A stretch of DNA of 50,106 nt from assembly GCA_002327785.1 (NCBI GenBank), contig DCUI01000154.1, positions 171 through 50,276 of the forward strand. The letters run 5' to 3'. The notes under the pieces were generated by a model. It had not been told where the DNA came from, searched no databases, and saw only the letters and a program-made list of their open reading frames with translations. Source of the DNA: Phycisphaerales bacterium UBA2218 (GTDB taxonomy: Bacteria > Planctomycetota > Phycisphaerae > Sedimentisphaerales > Anaerobacaceae). Positions within the stretch are counted from its first letter, which is position 1; each line of letters begins with the position of its first letter. The position numbers were made by a program, and so were the translations under genes. Of the stretch, positions 24,417 through 33,869 are shown in pieces.

Positions 24417-26558
24417 ATGGAACAACTTACTCAACAACTCAAGTCCGGTGAATTGACAATCCAGGAACTGCCCTGGCCGCAGGTGGGGCGGGGTATGGTG
24501 CTTGTCCGCAATCACTACTCTGTTGTGAGTGCCGGGACGGAGGGTTCGACCGTCCTGACCGCCAGGAAGAGTCTCATCGGCAAGGCGAAGGAACGACCCC
24601 AGCAGGCCAGGCAGGTCCTGGATGTTCTCAGGAAGCAGGGACCGGTCCAGACGTATCGGGCCGTGATGAAGAAACTCGATGCCTATTCGCCCATGGGGTA
24701 TAGCTGTGCCGGGGAGGTGCTTGAAGCGGACTCTGAGGTTGCCGGGATCCGTCCTGGGGACCGGGTCGCCTGCGCGGGCGCCGGATACGCCAGTCACGCC
24801 GAGATCGTCTGCGTGCCGGAGAACCTCTGCGTGAGACTCCCGCCCGATGCGGATCTGAAGGCCGCCAGCTACAATACGCTTGGCGCGATCGCGTTGCAGG
24901 GCGTTCGCCAGGCGGATTTGAGGATTGGCGAGAGCTGCGCCGTGATCGGGCTGGGTCTGCTCGGTCAGCTTGCTTGTCTCATGCTGCGAGCCGGCGGCGT
25001 TAAGACATTTGGCATCGACGTCGAAAGCTATGTCGTCGAGCTTGCCCGCAAGCACGCCTGCGACCATGCTTGGCTTCGTGGCGACGCCGGCATCCCCAGC
25101 CATATCCTTAGCCTCACGGGTGGGTTAGGGGTAGACGCCGTGATTATCGCTGCGGGGACGGCGAGCCTCGATCCGATCAACTTCGCTGGGGAGATTGTCC
25201 GCAAGAAAGGTCGCATTGTCGTTGTTGGCGCTGTGCCGACCGGCTTTGACCGCGACCCCCACTGGTACCGGAAGGAACTTGAGCTGCGGATGTCCTGCTC
25301 TTACGGCCCAGGTCGGTACGATCCGGACTATGAAGAGAAGGGGATCGATTACCCGGCTGCCTACGTCCGCTGGACGGAGAACCGCAACATGGAGGCATTC
25401 CAGGAGCTTGCCCACTCCGGCCGGATCGATCTGGGGTATCTCACAACGCACGAATTGCCGCTCGAAGAGGCGCCGAAGGCATACGATATGATCCTCAGCC
25501 GGAGCGAGCCGTTCCTCGGCATCGTTCTGAAGTATGATGTGCACAAACCGCTTGCCCGAGCGAAGGTCGATATCCGCCCTGCAAGGCCAGAGGCGAAGGT
25601 CAATATTGCGTTTGTCGGCGCGGGGAGCTACGCCCAGGGCAATCTCCTGCCGAACCTTCCGAGACAGGACGGCGAGGTCTCGCTCGTAGGGGTCATGACG
25701 AATTCGGGCACAACGTCCAAACGGGTCGCGGAGCGGTTCGGATTCGGCTTCTGCACGTCCGACCCGAAGGACATCTTCGAGAACGACGAAATCAACACGG
25801 TTTTCATCGCCACCCGGCATGACAGCCATGCCCAGTATGTCAGGCAGGCCCTGTCGGCAGGCAAGCACGTCTTCGTCGAAAAGCCGCTGTGTCTGACTTC
25901 CGATGACCTCGCGGAAATCGAAGACGTGTATGGCAAATCGGAAGGCCTGCGTCTGATGGTGGGTTTCAACCGGCGATTTGCGCCCCATGCTCTTGAGCTC
26001 AAGAGCCGGTTGGGCGCTGGACCCAAGTCCATGATCTACCGAATCAACGCAGGTGCGATCCCGAAGGAAAGCTGGATTCAGGATAGAGAGCTTGGAGGCG
26101 GCCGGATCGTCGGCGAGGTGTGCCATTTCATCGACTTCCTGACGTGGCTGTGCGGCTCGCTCCCGAGATCCATCCATGCGGTTGCGTTGCCCGACCCAGA
26201 AAGCCTGAACGATACGGTCAGCATCAACCTGGAATTCGCCAACGGTTCCATCGGCAGTATCAGTTACTTCGCCAATGGGTCGAAGGAACTCCCCAAGGAG
26301 TATATCGAGGTCTACGCGACCGGCCGGACGGGCATTATTAAGGATTTCAAGGAGCTGGAGATCCATTCCTCCGGTAAGCCCCATCGCAAGAGGTCCCTTT
26401 CCCAGAATAAGGGGCAGGCGAATATGGTGAGGGCATTTATCGAAAGCATCCGGGATGGTGGCGCATCGATCATCCCCGTCGCCGAGAGTTTCGCGGTGGC
26501 TCGAGCGACCTTCGCCGTGCTGGAGTCGCTCCGGACTCGCCGGGCAATGGCGCTTTGA
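24417..26558 (+). CDS. Fused zinc-type alcohol dehydrogenase and Gfo/Idh/MocA oxidoreductase
   Basis: The 713-residue cytosolic protein has two halves. Residues ~1-375 form a medium-chain dehydrogenase-like module (SVVSAGTEGS, YSCAGEVLEAD, GDRVACAGAGYASHAE, Rossmann motif VIGLGLLGQLA). Residues ~390-713 form a Gfo/Idh/MocA module (IAFVGAGSYAQGNLLPNL, HVFVEKPLCLT with the EKP motif, GFNRRFAPHA). This fusion is known from polysaccharide loci but its substrate is not settled. It probably oxidises or epimerises a sugar or sugar amide with NAD(P). The next gene starts four bases after the stop. Confidence 0.9.
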   Translation: MEQLTQQLKSGELTIQELPWPQVGRGMVLVRNHYSVVSAGTEGSTVLTARKSLIGKAKERPQQARQVLDVLRKQGPVQTYRAVMKKLDAYSPMGYSCAGEVLEADSEVAGIRPGDRVACAGAGYASHAEIVCVPENLCVRLPPDADLKAASYNTLGAIALQGVRQADLRIGESCAVIGLGLLGQLACLMLRAGGVKTFGIDVESYVVELARKHACDHAWLRGDAGIPSHILSLTGGLGVDAVIIAAGTASLDPINFAGEIVRKKGRIVVVGAVPTGFDRDPHWYRKELELRMSCSYGPGRYDPDYEEKGIDYPAAYVRWTENRNMEAFQELAHSGRIDLGYLTTHELPLEEAPKAYDMILSRSEPFLGIVLKYDVHKPLARAKVDIRPARPEAKVNIAFVGAGSYAQGNLLPNLPRQDGEVSLVGVMTNSGTTSKRVAERFGFGFCTSDPKDIFENDEINTVFIATRHDSHAQYVRQALSAGKHVFVEKPLCLTSDDLAEIEDVYGKSEGLRLMVGFNRRFAPHALELKSRLGAGPKSMIYRINAGAIPKESWIQDRELGGGRIVGEVCHFIDFLTWLCGSLPRSIHAVALPDPESLNDTVSINLEFANGSIGSISYFANGSKELPKEYIEVYATGRTGIIKDFKELEIHSSGKPHRKRSLSQNKGQANMVRAFIESIRDGGASIIPVAESFAVARATFAVLESLRTRRAMAL

Positions 26559-26561
26559 CTG

Positions 26562-27746
26562 ATGACGCTTCGTGAGAGAGTCGAGAATTGCATTCAGGAG
26601 ATGCTCTCCCACATCGAATCGGAGGACTACGCAGGATACGATCCATATGACGCCCTCAATAGTCCGTTTGTTCGACGTATCGGCGCGAGGAGCAGATGGG
26701 TACGAATCGCGGTGACCCAACTGTTCAGGCGGTCCCCTGTGAACTTGCGGCCCTTGTTCGGGATTCGCAAGGGCCATAATCCCAAAGGGATCGGCCTTTT
26801 CTTATGGGGTTACTCCAAACTGTATGCCCTTTATAGGGAGGATCGCTATCTGGAGAGAGTCGATTACCTCCTCGATCTCCTGGAGCGGCTGAGAAGCGAA
26901 GGGTATTCAGGGAGTTGTTGGGGTTATAATTTCGATTGGCAGTCGCGGACGTTTCTCCGGCCGGCGGGCACGCCGACGATTGTGAATACCTCCTTCATCG
27001 GCCATGCCCTGCTGGACTGCTACGAGTACACGGGTTTGCAGCGGGCGCTGGATCTGGCGGTCCCCATCAAGGACTTCATCCTGAATGACCTGCACCGTAC
27101 CCCGCGTGGCGATACGTTCTGCTTCAGCTATGCCCCGATCGACACCGAGGCTGTGCATAACGCCAACCTGCTCGGGGCGTCGATTCTGGCCCGCCTGACG
27201 CGGTACTGCGACGATGAGAGGCTGGTGCCCAACGTCTTGGCCAGCCTGAAATACTCTGTGCGGGGCCAGCGCCCGGACGGTTCCTGGTTCTATGCGGAGA
27301 CAGGTTTGCAGGCATGGATCGATTCCTTTCACACCGGCTTCAACCTCCAGGCGATTCGGTACATCCTCGATGCCGGTCTGGCGCAGGAGCATAAGGATGC
27401 GTATCGTCAGGGCGTGGAATTCTACGCCAGGAATTTCTTCCTCGAGGACGGAATGCCCAAGTACTACCATGACCGGGTCTATCCGATCGATATCCACGCG
27501 CCTGCCCAGGCCATCTGTTTCTTCTCCGGAGAGGGCGAACAATATCGGCCCCTGACTGATAAAATCCTCGATTGGATGCTGAATCATCTGTACAGCGGAA
27601 AAGGACTCTTCTGTTTCCGCAAGGGCAGATGGCTTGTTAATCGCACTCCATACATGCGCTGGTCCCAGGCGTGGGCATTTCATGCGCTCACTGAGTATCT
27701 CTCGGTACAAATGGAGGATAATTCTCATGATGCCACCGACGCATAG
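26562..27746 (+). CDS. Six-hairpin (alpha/alpha)6-barrel-type protein of polysaccharide loci
   Basis: The 394-residue protein has no signal peptide. It shows repeated helix-hairpin text with conserved aromatic blocks: KGIGLFLWGYSKLYALYRED, GSCWGYNFDWQSR, VNTSFIGHALLDCYEYTG, GQRPDGSWFYAE and WIDSFHTGFNLQAIRYIL, ending YMRWSQAWAFHAL. This resembles (alpha/alpha)6 glycosidase, lyase or epimerase folds. Relatives I recall sit beside the fused dehydrogenase in such loci and are often misnamed. It probably acts on a lipid-linked or nucleotide sugar. The catalytic residues cannot be assigned. Confidence 0.7.
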   Translation: MTLRERVENCIQEMLSHIESEDYAGYDPYDALNSPFVRRIGARSRWVRIAVTQLFRRSPVNLRPLFGIRKGHNPKGIGLFLWGYSKLYALYREDRYLERVDYLLDLLERLRSEGYSGSCWGYNFDWQSRTFLRPAGTPTIVNTSFIGHALLDCYEYTGLQRALDLAVPIKDFILNDLHRTPRGDTFCFSYAPIDTEAVHNANLLGASILARLTRYCDDERLVPNVLASLKYSVRGQRPDGSWFYAETGLQAWIDSFHTGFNLQAIRYILDAGLAQEHKDAYRQGVEFYARNFFLEDGMPKYYHDRVYPIDIHAPAQAICFFSGEGEQYRPLTDKILDWMLNHLYSGKGLFCFRKGRWLVNRTPYMRWSQAWAFHALTEYLSVQMEDNSHDATDA

Positions 27747-27765
27747 ATCAGACCCGGGAATAGCG

Positions 27766-28845
27766 ATGAAGCGCTGTGTCCGATGTATTCTGCCGGAGAA
27801 TTATCCGGGCGTCACCTTTGATGATGAGGGCACGTGTAGCCTATGTGCTGGATACCGTGCGAGAAGCTATCTCGGAGAAGATGCCATGCGTGAGCGCATA
27901 CTGTCTTTTCTCAGAACGAGGAGTGATCGTAACGTGGACTACGACTGTGTGCTTGGGTTCAGTGGAGGAAGAGATAGCACATTCTTGTTATATTACCTTG
28001 TCAAACGCATGCGTCTTCGGACACTAGCGTGTTTTGTAGACAATGGTCTGATTCCTGACACGACTTTCAGGAACATAGAGATGGCGACGGAAACGTTGGG
28101 CGTGAGGCTGGCCATTGAACGTCATGATTATCTGAAGAGATGCCTGAGACAACATCTTTTGAGTTGGATGCGGAGACCCTCGGCATCGCTGGTTACCCTC
28201 CTCTGTACGGGCTGCAGACTTGGCATGTGGCGGGGGCTCTATAAGACGGCCCTAAGCAATCAGGTGCCTGTCGTTGTTGTAGGTACCGTTCCGTTTGAAG
28301 CTGGTGCCTACAAGAAGGAATTGGTGAGAAGGTACCGACGTGATGGTGATCGGCATTCCCTTCTGCGTGGATATCTGCATCGGGTGTTGAGGAACCCTCG
28401 ATGGATAGCGGATTTCGGCTGTCTGTCCACGCAGGTGAGAGAATTCCTCTGCTATACAGGTCGAGCACGGTGGCTTCAGAATCATGATGTCCTGCAGATT
28501 ACACCCTTCCTCAGGTATTTTCACTGGAAGGAGAGCGACATTATCTCAACGATTACTCAGGAATTGGGGTGGCGGCCGCATTCCGAAGGGGAGGCTACCT
28601 GGAGGCGGGATTGTGGAGTCGCCATGCTCAAATCATACATGTACAAGACGATATTAGGATTCAACGACGTAGACGATAATCTGAGTTGTCTTGTGCGCGA
28701 TGGCCAGATAGACCGAGAGGAAGCCTTGGCGAGGCTGCGGGCAGAAGGAGACGTCTCTGAAGAGCCGGTCGAGCGATTGTTAGGGCAATCAGGCATCGAA
28801 TACCGCGAATTCAAGAGAGCTCTGGAGAGAGCTACGGTGTATTAA
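27766..28845 (+). CDS. N-acetyl sugar amidotransferase (WbpG/PseA-like)
   Basis: The 359-residue protein opens with a Cys4 zinc-type element (KRCVRCILPENYP, then CSLC), followed by the PP-loop ATPase motif CVLGFSGGRDSTFLLYY near residue 63 and a second Cys pair LCTGCRLGMW. This matches the WbpG family, which converts the acetamido group of a sugar to an acetamidino group using ammonia from a HisH/HisF-like pair. No hisH or hisF homolog is adjacent. ATG 27766 is chosen because the zinc element begins there. Codons are more A/T-rich than in the preceding two genes. It is the last gene of the locus. Confidence 0.88.
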   Translation: MKRCVRCILPENYPGVTFDDEGTCSLCAGYRARSYLGEDAMRERILSFLRTRSDRNVDYDCVLGFSGGRDSTFLLYYLVKRMRLRTLACFVDNGLIPDTTFRNIEMATETLGVRLAIERHDYLKRCLRQHLLSWMRRPSASLVTLLCTGCRLGMWRGLYKTALSNQVPVVVVGTVPFEAGAYKKELVRRYRRDGDRHSLLRGYLHRVLRNPRWIADFGCLSTQVREFLCYTGRARWLQNHDVLQITPFLRYFHWKESDIISTITQELGWRPHSEGEATWRRDCGVAMLKSYMYKTILGFNDVDDNLSCLVRDGQIDREEALARLRAEGDVSEEPVERLLGQSGIEYREFKRALERATVY

Positions 28846-29202
28846 CCGCTCGTGTCAAGAGTGTTCGAAACGGTAGACCGGGGTCCATCTGATACATTCT
28901 CTCAGCCATGTTTCGGGTCTGCGCGGAGATCAGGGAAACATCAGACGGTTTGCGATGAAGTCGCCGAGCGTTGCGTGATCGTTTCTTGGTACTTTAGAGA
29001 GGCCGAGCCAGCGGAACCTATTTCCGACTTTATGGGGTATATCGGACTTTCTTAAGGCATATCCAAGGCTTTGTTTTGCATTGCGTGTAGTTTCTTCCAA
29101 TTCTTTATCTTAGATGGATACTGTACGTATTTGAATATAGGCCCATTGAGAGCACGGGGATTGTGCCCTCATGTGACATTCGGGGATTGCGCGGTGATTC
29201 AT
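28846..29202. other. 357-bp A/T-richer gap before the giant surface protein gene
   Basis: No gene or hairpin terminator is convincing. Around 29075-29140 the sequence becomes A/T-rich, which would suit a promoter for the following gene. A weak -10-like GATACT lies near 29117 but has no clear -35. Confidence 0.45.
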
Positions 29203-32200
29203 ATGAGGAGCGTGTCTTTGTTCCTGTGCTTGGTGGCAGCCCTGCCGCTCCAGGCGGCGACGTGGTATGTCCGGCCGGCATCGGGGGAGTATGGGGCCGA
29301 GGACGGCACGAGCTATGATGCGGCTTGGGACGGCTTCGAAGACGTTACTTGGAATTCCGTACAGCCGGGAGATACCGTCTATGTCTGCGGCCAGCACCTT
29401 CGGGTATGGAGTGCGTACCCATGGAATTGGGAAGTGAGCCCTACGAACGGTACGGATGAGGATCATCGTGTCACAGTTCGCGGTGATTATCCCGAAGACC
29501 CAGGAACCATCTGGGGATACGCCACGCCTTCTTCATGGACGGAATTCGATGATGTCAATCATGTGTGGAGTTGGGGACTAAGGGCCAGTACATCGAGTTC
29601 CGTCATCGCGGATATCACGGAATCCAATACTTGGACATCCATGTCGCTGGTGGAATCCTTGGAGGATTGCCAATTAACACCGGGAACATATTATGCGACA
29701 GAATGGACTAAGAACGGCACGCTTTACGTTCACTTGGCGGATGAAGGGGACCCCACAGGTCGAGTCTACATCAACCAGATGGGATATAGGCCCTATCTAT
29801 ATGGCAGGCAATACATCACCTGGAAGAATTTGAAGTTCTATTATTGCTACCGCTGGGCGGAATTGTCGAACGACCCTACTCCCGAAGAAGCCCCACGGTA
29901 CATCACGTGGGATGGCTGCTATATTCGTGGGTGTTATCCATACTGGGGCAACTACGCGCATCATTTGACCTGGACGGGATGCGAAATTTGCTATCAAGGC
30001 ATGGGGGGCATCTATGCCATCGAATGGCCGAGAGACGGCCGGGGCCACGGCCCAAGCCATTTCACCATCACCGGCTGTCGCATCCATGATATCTCCGGCA
30101 CCAAGGACTCGCACGCGATAGGGGCACAGGGCGTCTCGAACTTCCTGATCGAGAAGAACGAGTTCTACAACTGCGGGTCCGGCCCCAACATCAACATGCA
30201 AACCGCCGAAAATGGTCCGAACACGAATGTCATTATCCGCTGGAATTACATCCACGACATGCACACGGACTACGAGGCCAACGGCGAGGGCATCAAGTTC
30301 GGAGCCCTCTGGGCCGCCAGTCAGGCAGTCTGGACCGGCTGTCAGGTATACGGGAATGTCATCTCGGGCTGTACCGATGGGATCAACATTGGCTGGGGGT
30401 GCGTGGAGGTTCCCGTCTACAACAATACCGTCTATAACTGCGGCACCAATTTCAAGTTCTTGCACTCTTTAACTCCTGTCATCCGGTTCAAGAACAATAT
30501 CTCATTGTCCCCGACAACTTATCATCTGTACTACAATTCCGGCGAAAGCGAGCCGAATGTGAGCAGTGATTACAACTGCTTCTACCCGATAGCCGGAAAC
30601 CAGTTCTTTCGGAACTGGCCCGGCATCTCCGCCGGGGCCTGTTCCTGGGCTACATGGCAAGGGTCCTCCGAGGAGGGATGCGACTTCGATCCGCATTCAA
30701 AAACGGACGATCCTCTGCTTGTTAGTGCCGAAACCGGCTTTCTTAGCCTCACCTCTGACTCACCAGCCATAGACACAGGGGCTGACGTTGGTTTGACCGA
30801 AGATCGAGATGGAAACCCTATTCCACAAGGTCTTGCGCCGGATATTGGCTCATACGAATATGTGGGCACTCCAACGACTTATGCCCTGAGTGTTACTGTG
30901 GCCAATGGTTCGGTCACCAAGTCTCCGGACAAGAGTGCGTACGAATCTGGCGAGATTGTGACACTGCAGGCGGTTGCGAACTCCGGCTACGCCTTCACGA
31001 GTTGGTCCGGGGACCTGACCGGCAGCGAGAACCCGGCGACTGTTGTCATGGACCGGAACAAGTCCGTGACGGCGAATTTCGCTGCGAATGTGTATACGCT
31101 GAGCGTGACGGCCAGCGGCGGCTCCGTGAGCCGGAGCCCCAATCAGGCAAGCTATGAGTACGGCACCGAGGTGACTTTGCAGGCAACGGCCGATGCCGGA
31201 TATACGTTCTCCGGCTGGTCCGGAGATGCTTCGGGCACGAACAACCCGGCGACCGTCATCATGAACGCGGACAGGTCGGTCACGGCGAACTTCACCGCGA
31301 ATGCGTACACCCTGGCCGTCGCGGCGACGAATGGCGCCGTTGTGGCGGTCCCTCAGAAGGCCAGTTACTCGTATGGCGAGACGGTGAGCCTCCAGGCCGT
31401 GGCGAGCACCGGGTATCATTTTGCCGGCTGGTCGGGCGATCTTTCGGGGAGTGCCAATCCGTCGAGCATCGTCATGAACGCCAACAAATCGGTGACGGCC
31501 GGCTTCGCCATCAACACATACACGCTGAATGCGACCGCCGTCAATGGCTCTGTTGCGAAGAGTCCCGACCGGGCAAGTTACAACTATGGTGAGACCGTGA
31601 GCCTCCAGGCCGTCGCGGCCGCCGGGTATGAGTTCGCCGGCTGGTCCGGGGCCCTCAGCGGAACCACGAACCCTGCCTCGCTGCTCATGGACAGTAACAA
31701 GTCCGTCACCGCGACGTTCACCGCCCTGAGTTCGGATCAGGATGCGCCCGTGCTCTATGGCTCCTCTCCCGCGGCCGATGCGATCCAGGCGCCGCTCAAT
31801 TCGCTTGTGCAGCTCCATATCTCGGATGCGGGCGAGGGCGTCGATGCGAATACCGTCCGTATCGCCGTCAACGGCGAGTCCGTCTACGTGGGCAACGTGG
31901 CCAGCTACACCGGCAGTTCAGGTGTGTGCCGCCGAGTGGGCGCGAAGGCCGACTACACCTATGCCTACCAGGCGACCGAGGATTTCGATTACGACGCGAC
32001 GGTCACGGTCGTCGTGAACGCCGCGGATCTCGCAGGCAACGCGATGTCGCAGCAGTCGTATTCCTTCCGGACGCAGATGCGGGCATTCGGCGCCAACCGC
32101 TGCGTCACCTGGGGACCGGCCGATTTGGACAAGGGCGCGCCGGCGACCGTTCGTGACGCGAGCGGAAACGTCTGGGTGGTCTATCATGCCGGCGACAGCG

Positions 32201-33828
32201 GGGCGCGGGACATCTACGTGTCGCGATGGACCAGCGGCATGGAGCAGTTTGGCATGCCCGTCCGGGTGACGACCGATGCGGCCGATCAGTGCAATCCGGA
32301 CGTTGCGCTCGGCACGGACGGCAGGCTCTACGTCGTCTGGCAGGACAACAGACGCGGCAACTGGGACGTCTACGCGAGCACGTCGGCCGATGGCGTCACG
32401 TGGTCGTCGGCCGTGCGTGTGGCGGAATCCGACTACGACGAAACCAGCCCGGCGATCACAGTCGATGCGCGGATGCCCAACTACGCATACGTAGCCTGGC
32501 AGGACAACCGTTCCGGGAACCAGGATATCTATGTGTCCATCTCGAGCAGCGGCTTCGCCGCCAAGACGGTCCAGGCCGTCACGTCGAACGCACAGAATCA
32601 GATCGCTCCCCGGATCGCCGTGAATGCCTCCAACACGGTCTACATTGTCTGGACCGACTATAGGAACGGGTCGGCGGATGTCTACGGGGCCGCCTCGAAC
32701 GGCGGACCCTGGTCGAATGTTCCCGTCGTGACCGGCACGGGCAACCAGTCCTCCCCTGTGATTGCGGCCGAGCCGAGCGGCGATGGGCTTCACTTTGCGT
32801 GGGTGAGCGACCTCGCCGGAAACGACGACATTTGCTACGGGCTTTCATACGGTCTTCCGGCAAGCCCGTTGAGCGGAATCAATATCATCGACGACAGCTT
32901 GGGAGCCCGGCAGTGGGTTCCCGCCATCGTCGTGGCGGGCGGAGCCGGCGACCCGCGGATCTTCGTGTGCTGGCAGGACGCGAGAAACGCCACGGACGGT
33001 TGGGACATGGATATCTACGCGGTCGAGATCAAGGCCGGCGGCGAAACGAATCTCCTCGTCGGCGACGGCGGTAGCCGCATGAATCAGAGCGAGCCGGCCA
33101 TCGGTGTCGATCGCAACGGGCGTCCCTACGTCGTCTGGACGGACGATCGCAATGCCACGAATGAAGTGTACTTCGCGGCCAGCACGTTTGTGGAGCCGAC
33201 GCCGCTGGACGAGAGACTGGTCGGCAGCGCTGCCGGCGGCACGGTGGGCGTGGCTTCGCCGGCCACCGCGGGCGATGTCTCCGTGGTGATCCCGGCGGGG
33301 GCCTGTCCCTACGATGTGACCATCAGCGTCGCGAGGATTCAGGATCTGCAGCCCAGCTCGTTCGTGGAGGTCCTGCCGTACGAGTTCGGACCCAGTGGCT
33401 TGCAGTTCGACGCGCCGGTCACGATCACGATCGCCTATTGGATCGCCGACTACGGCAGCAATCCACCCCAGCCGTACTGGTACGATTCGCTGACCGGCAC
33501 GCTGACGCAGCAGGGGATCACGAACATTCAGTATGTGGCCTTGTCTTCGACAACCCAGGCGTTGCGATTCCAGACGACGCACTTCACGCCCTATACGCTG
33601 GTTGCCGCCGCCGGTGACGACGACGGCGATGGGACGGACGATGTGCCCGCCGGAGGCAGCGGCGGGGGAGGGGGCGGCTGTGCTCTATCCCCGGTCACAG
33701 GGGAATCCGGCGTCGTCGAGTTCTTCGTCCCGTGTACCCTGCTCGCCGTCGTAATGATCTCCATTCGGTTGCGGGACCGCAGAACGCGCCGTTGTCTCTC
33801 GCGGCCGGAGCAAGGGAACGGGCCGTGA
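29203..33828 (+). CDS. Giant multidomain surface protein with Gly6-Cys C-terminal sorting tail
   Basis: The 1541-residue product has a signal peptide (MRSVSLFLCLVAALPLQA). Residues ~20-545 look like a right-handed beta-helix rich in short N/G-turn strands (VIIRWNYIHDMH, VYGNVISGCTDGINIG). Residues ~559-842 hold four InlB-type repeats of ~70 residues (SGWSGD, ATVIM, VTANF). A Big-like domain follows, then seven repeats of the W-x-D-x-R...D-x-Y type (~965-1330), fitting a seven-bladed propeller, then a ZU5-like module. The C-terminus is GGSGGGGGGCALSP, a hydrophobic helix and RLRDRRTRR. The start was moved to 29203, where the signal peptide begins. It may bind or process polysaccharide at the surface. 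Confidence 0.85.
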   Translation: MRSVSLFLCLVAALPLQAATWYVRPASGEYGAEDGTSYDAAWDGFEDVTWNSVQPGDTVYVCGQHLRVWSAYPWNWEVSPTNGTDEDHRVTVRGDYPEDPGTIWGYATPSSWTEFDDVNHVWSWGLRASTSSSVIADITESNTWTSMSLVESLEDCQLTPGTYYATEWTKNGTLYVHLADEGDPTGRVYINQMGYRPYLYGRQYITWKNLKFYYCYRWAELSNDPTPEEAPRYITWDGCYIRGCYPYWGNYAHHLTWTGCEICYQGMGGIYAIEWPRDGRGHGPSHFTITGCRIHDISGTKDSHAIGAQGVSNFLIEKNEFYNCGSGPNINMQTAENGPNTNVIIRWNYIHDMHTDYEANGEGIKFGALWAASQAVWTGCQVYGNVISGCTDGINIGWGCVEVPVYNNTVYNCGTNFKFLHSLTPVIRFKNNISLSPTTYHLYYNSGESEPNVSSDYNCFYPIAGNQFFRNWPGISAGACSWATWQGSSEEGCDFDPHSKTDDPLLVSAETGFLSLTSDSPAIDTGADVGLTEDRDGNPIPQGLAPDIGSYEYVGTPTTYALSVTVANGSVTKSPDKSAYESGEIVTLQAVANSGYAFTSWSGDLTGSENPATVVMDRNKSVTANFAANVYTLSVTASGGSVSRSPNQASYEYGTEVTLQATADAGYTFSGWSGDASGTNNPATVIMNADRSVTANFTANAYTLAVAATNGAVVAVPQKASYSYGETVSLQAVASTGYHFAGWSGDLSGSANPSSIVMNANKSVTAGFAINTYTLNATAVNGSVAKSPDRASYNYGETVSLQAVAAAGYEFAGWSGALSGTTNPASLLMDSNKSVTATFTALSSDQDAPVLYGSSPAADAIQAPLNSLVQLHISDAGEGVDANTVRIAVNGESVYVGNVASYTGSSGVCRRVGAKADYTYAYQATEDFDYDATVTVVVNAADLAGNAMSQQSYSFRTQMRAFGANRCVTWGPADLDKGAPATVRDASGNVWVVYHAGDSGARDIYVSRWTSGMEQFGMPVRVTTDAADQCNPDVALGTDGRLYVVWQDNRRGNWDVYASTSADGVTWSSAVRVAESDYDETSPAITVDARMPNYAYVAWQDNRSGNQDIYVSISSSGFAAKTVQAVTSNAQNQIAPRIAVNASNTVYIVWTDYRNGSADVYGAASNGGPWSNVPVVTGTGNQSSPVIAAEPSGDGLHFAWVSDLAGNDDICYGLSYGLPASPLSGINIIDDSLGARQWVPAIVVAGGAGDPRIFVCWQDARNATDGWDMDIYAVEIKAGGETNLLVGDGGSRMNQSEPAIGVDRNGRPYVVWTDDRNATNEVYFAASTFVEPTPLDERLVGSAAGGTVGVASPATAGDVSVVIPAGACPYDVTISVARIQDLQPSSFVEVLPYEFGPSGLQFDAPVTITIAYWIADYGSNPPQPYWYDSLTGTLTQQGITNIQYVALSSTTQALRFQTTHFTPYTLVAAAGDDDGDGTDDVPAGGSGGGGGGCALSPVTGESGVVEFFVPCTLLAVVMISIRLRDRRTRRCLSRPEQGNGP

Positions 33829-33869
33829 CTCTGGTTCTCATCCTTGACTGATTCGACCGACGCAGGCAT

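Noticed and set aside
25125..26777. 550-codon minus-strand open frame
   Set aside because: It is a shadow of the fused dehydrogenase, whose two domains are well recognised on the plus strand.
30850..31818. 322-codon minus-strand open frame with repeated text
   Set aside because: Its repetitive product simply mirrors the four InlB-type repeats of the plus-strand surface protein.
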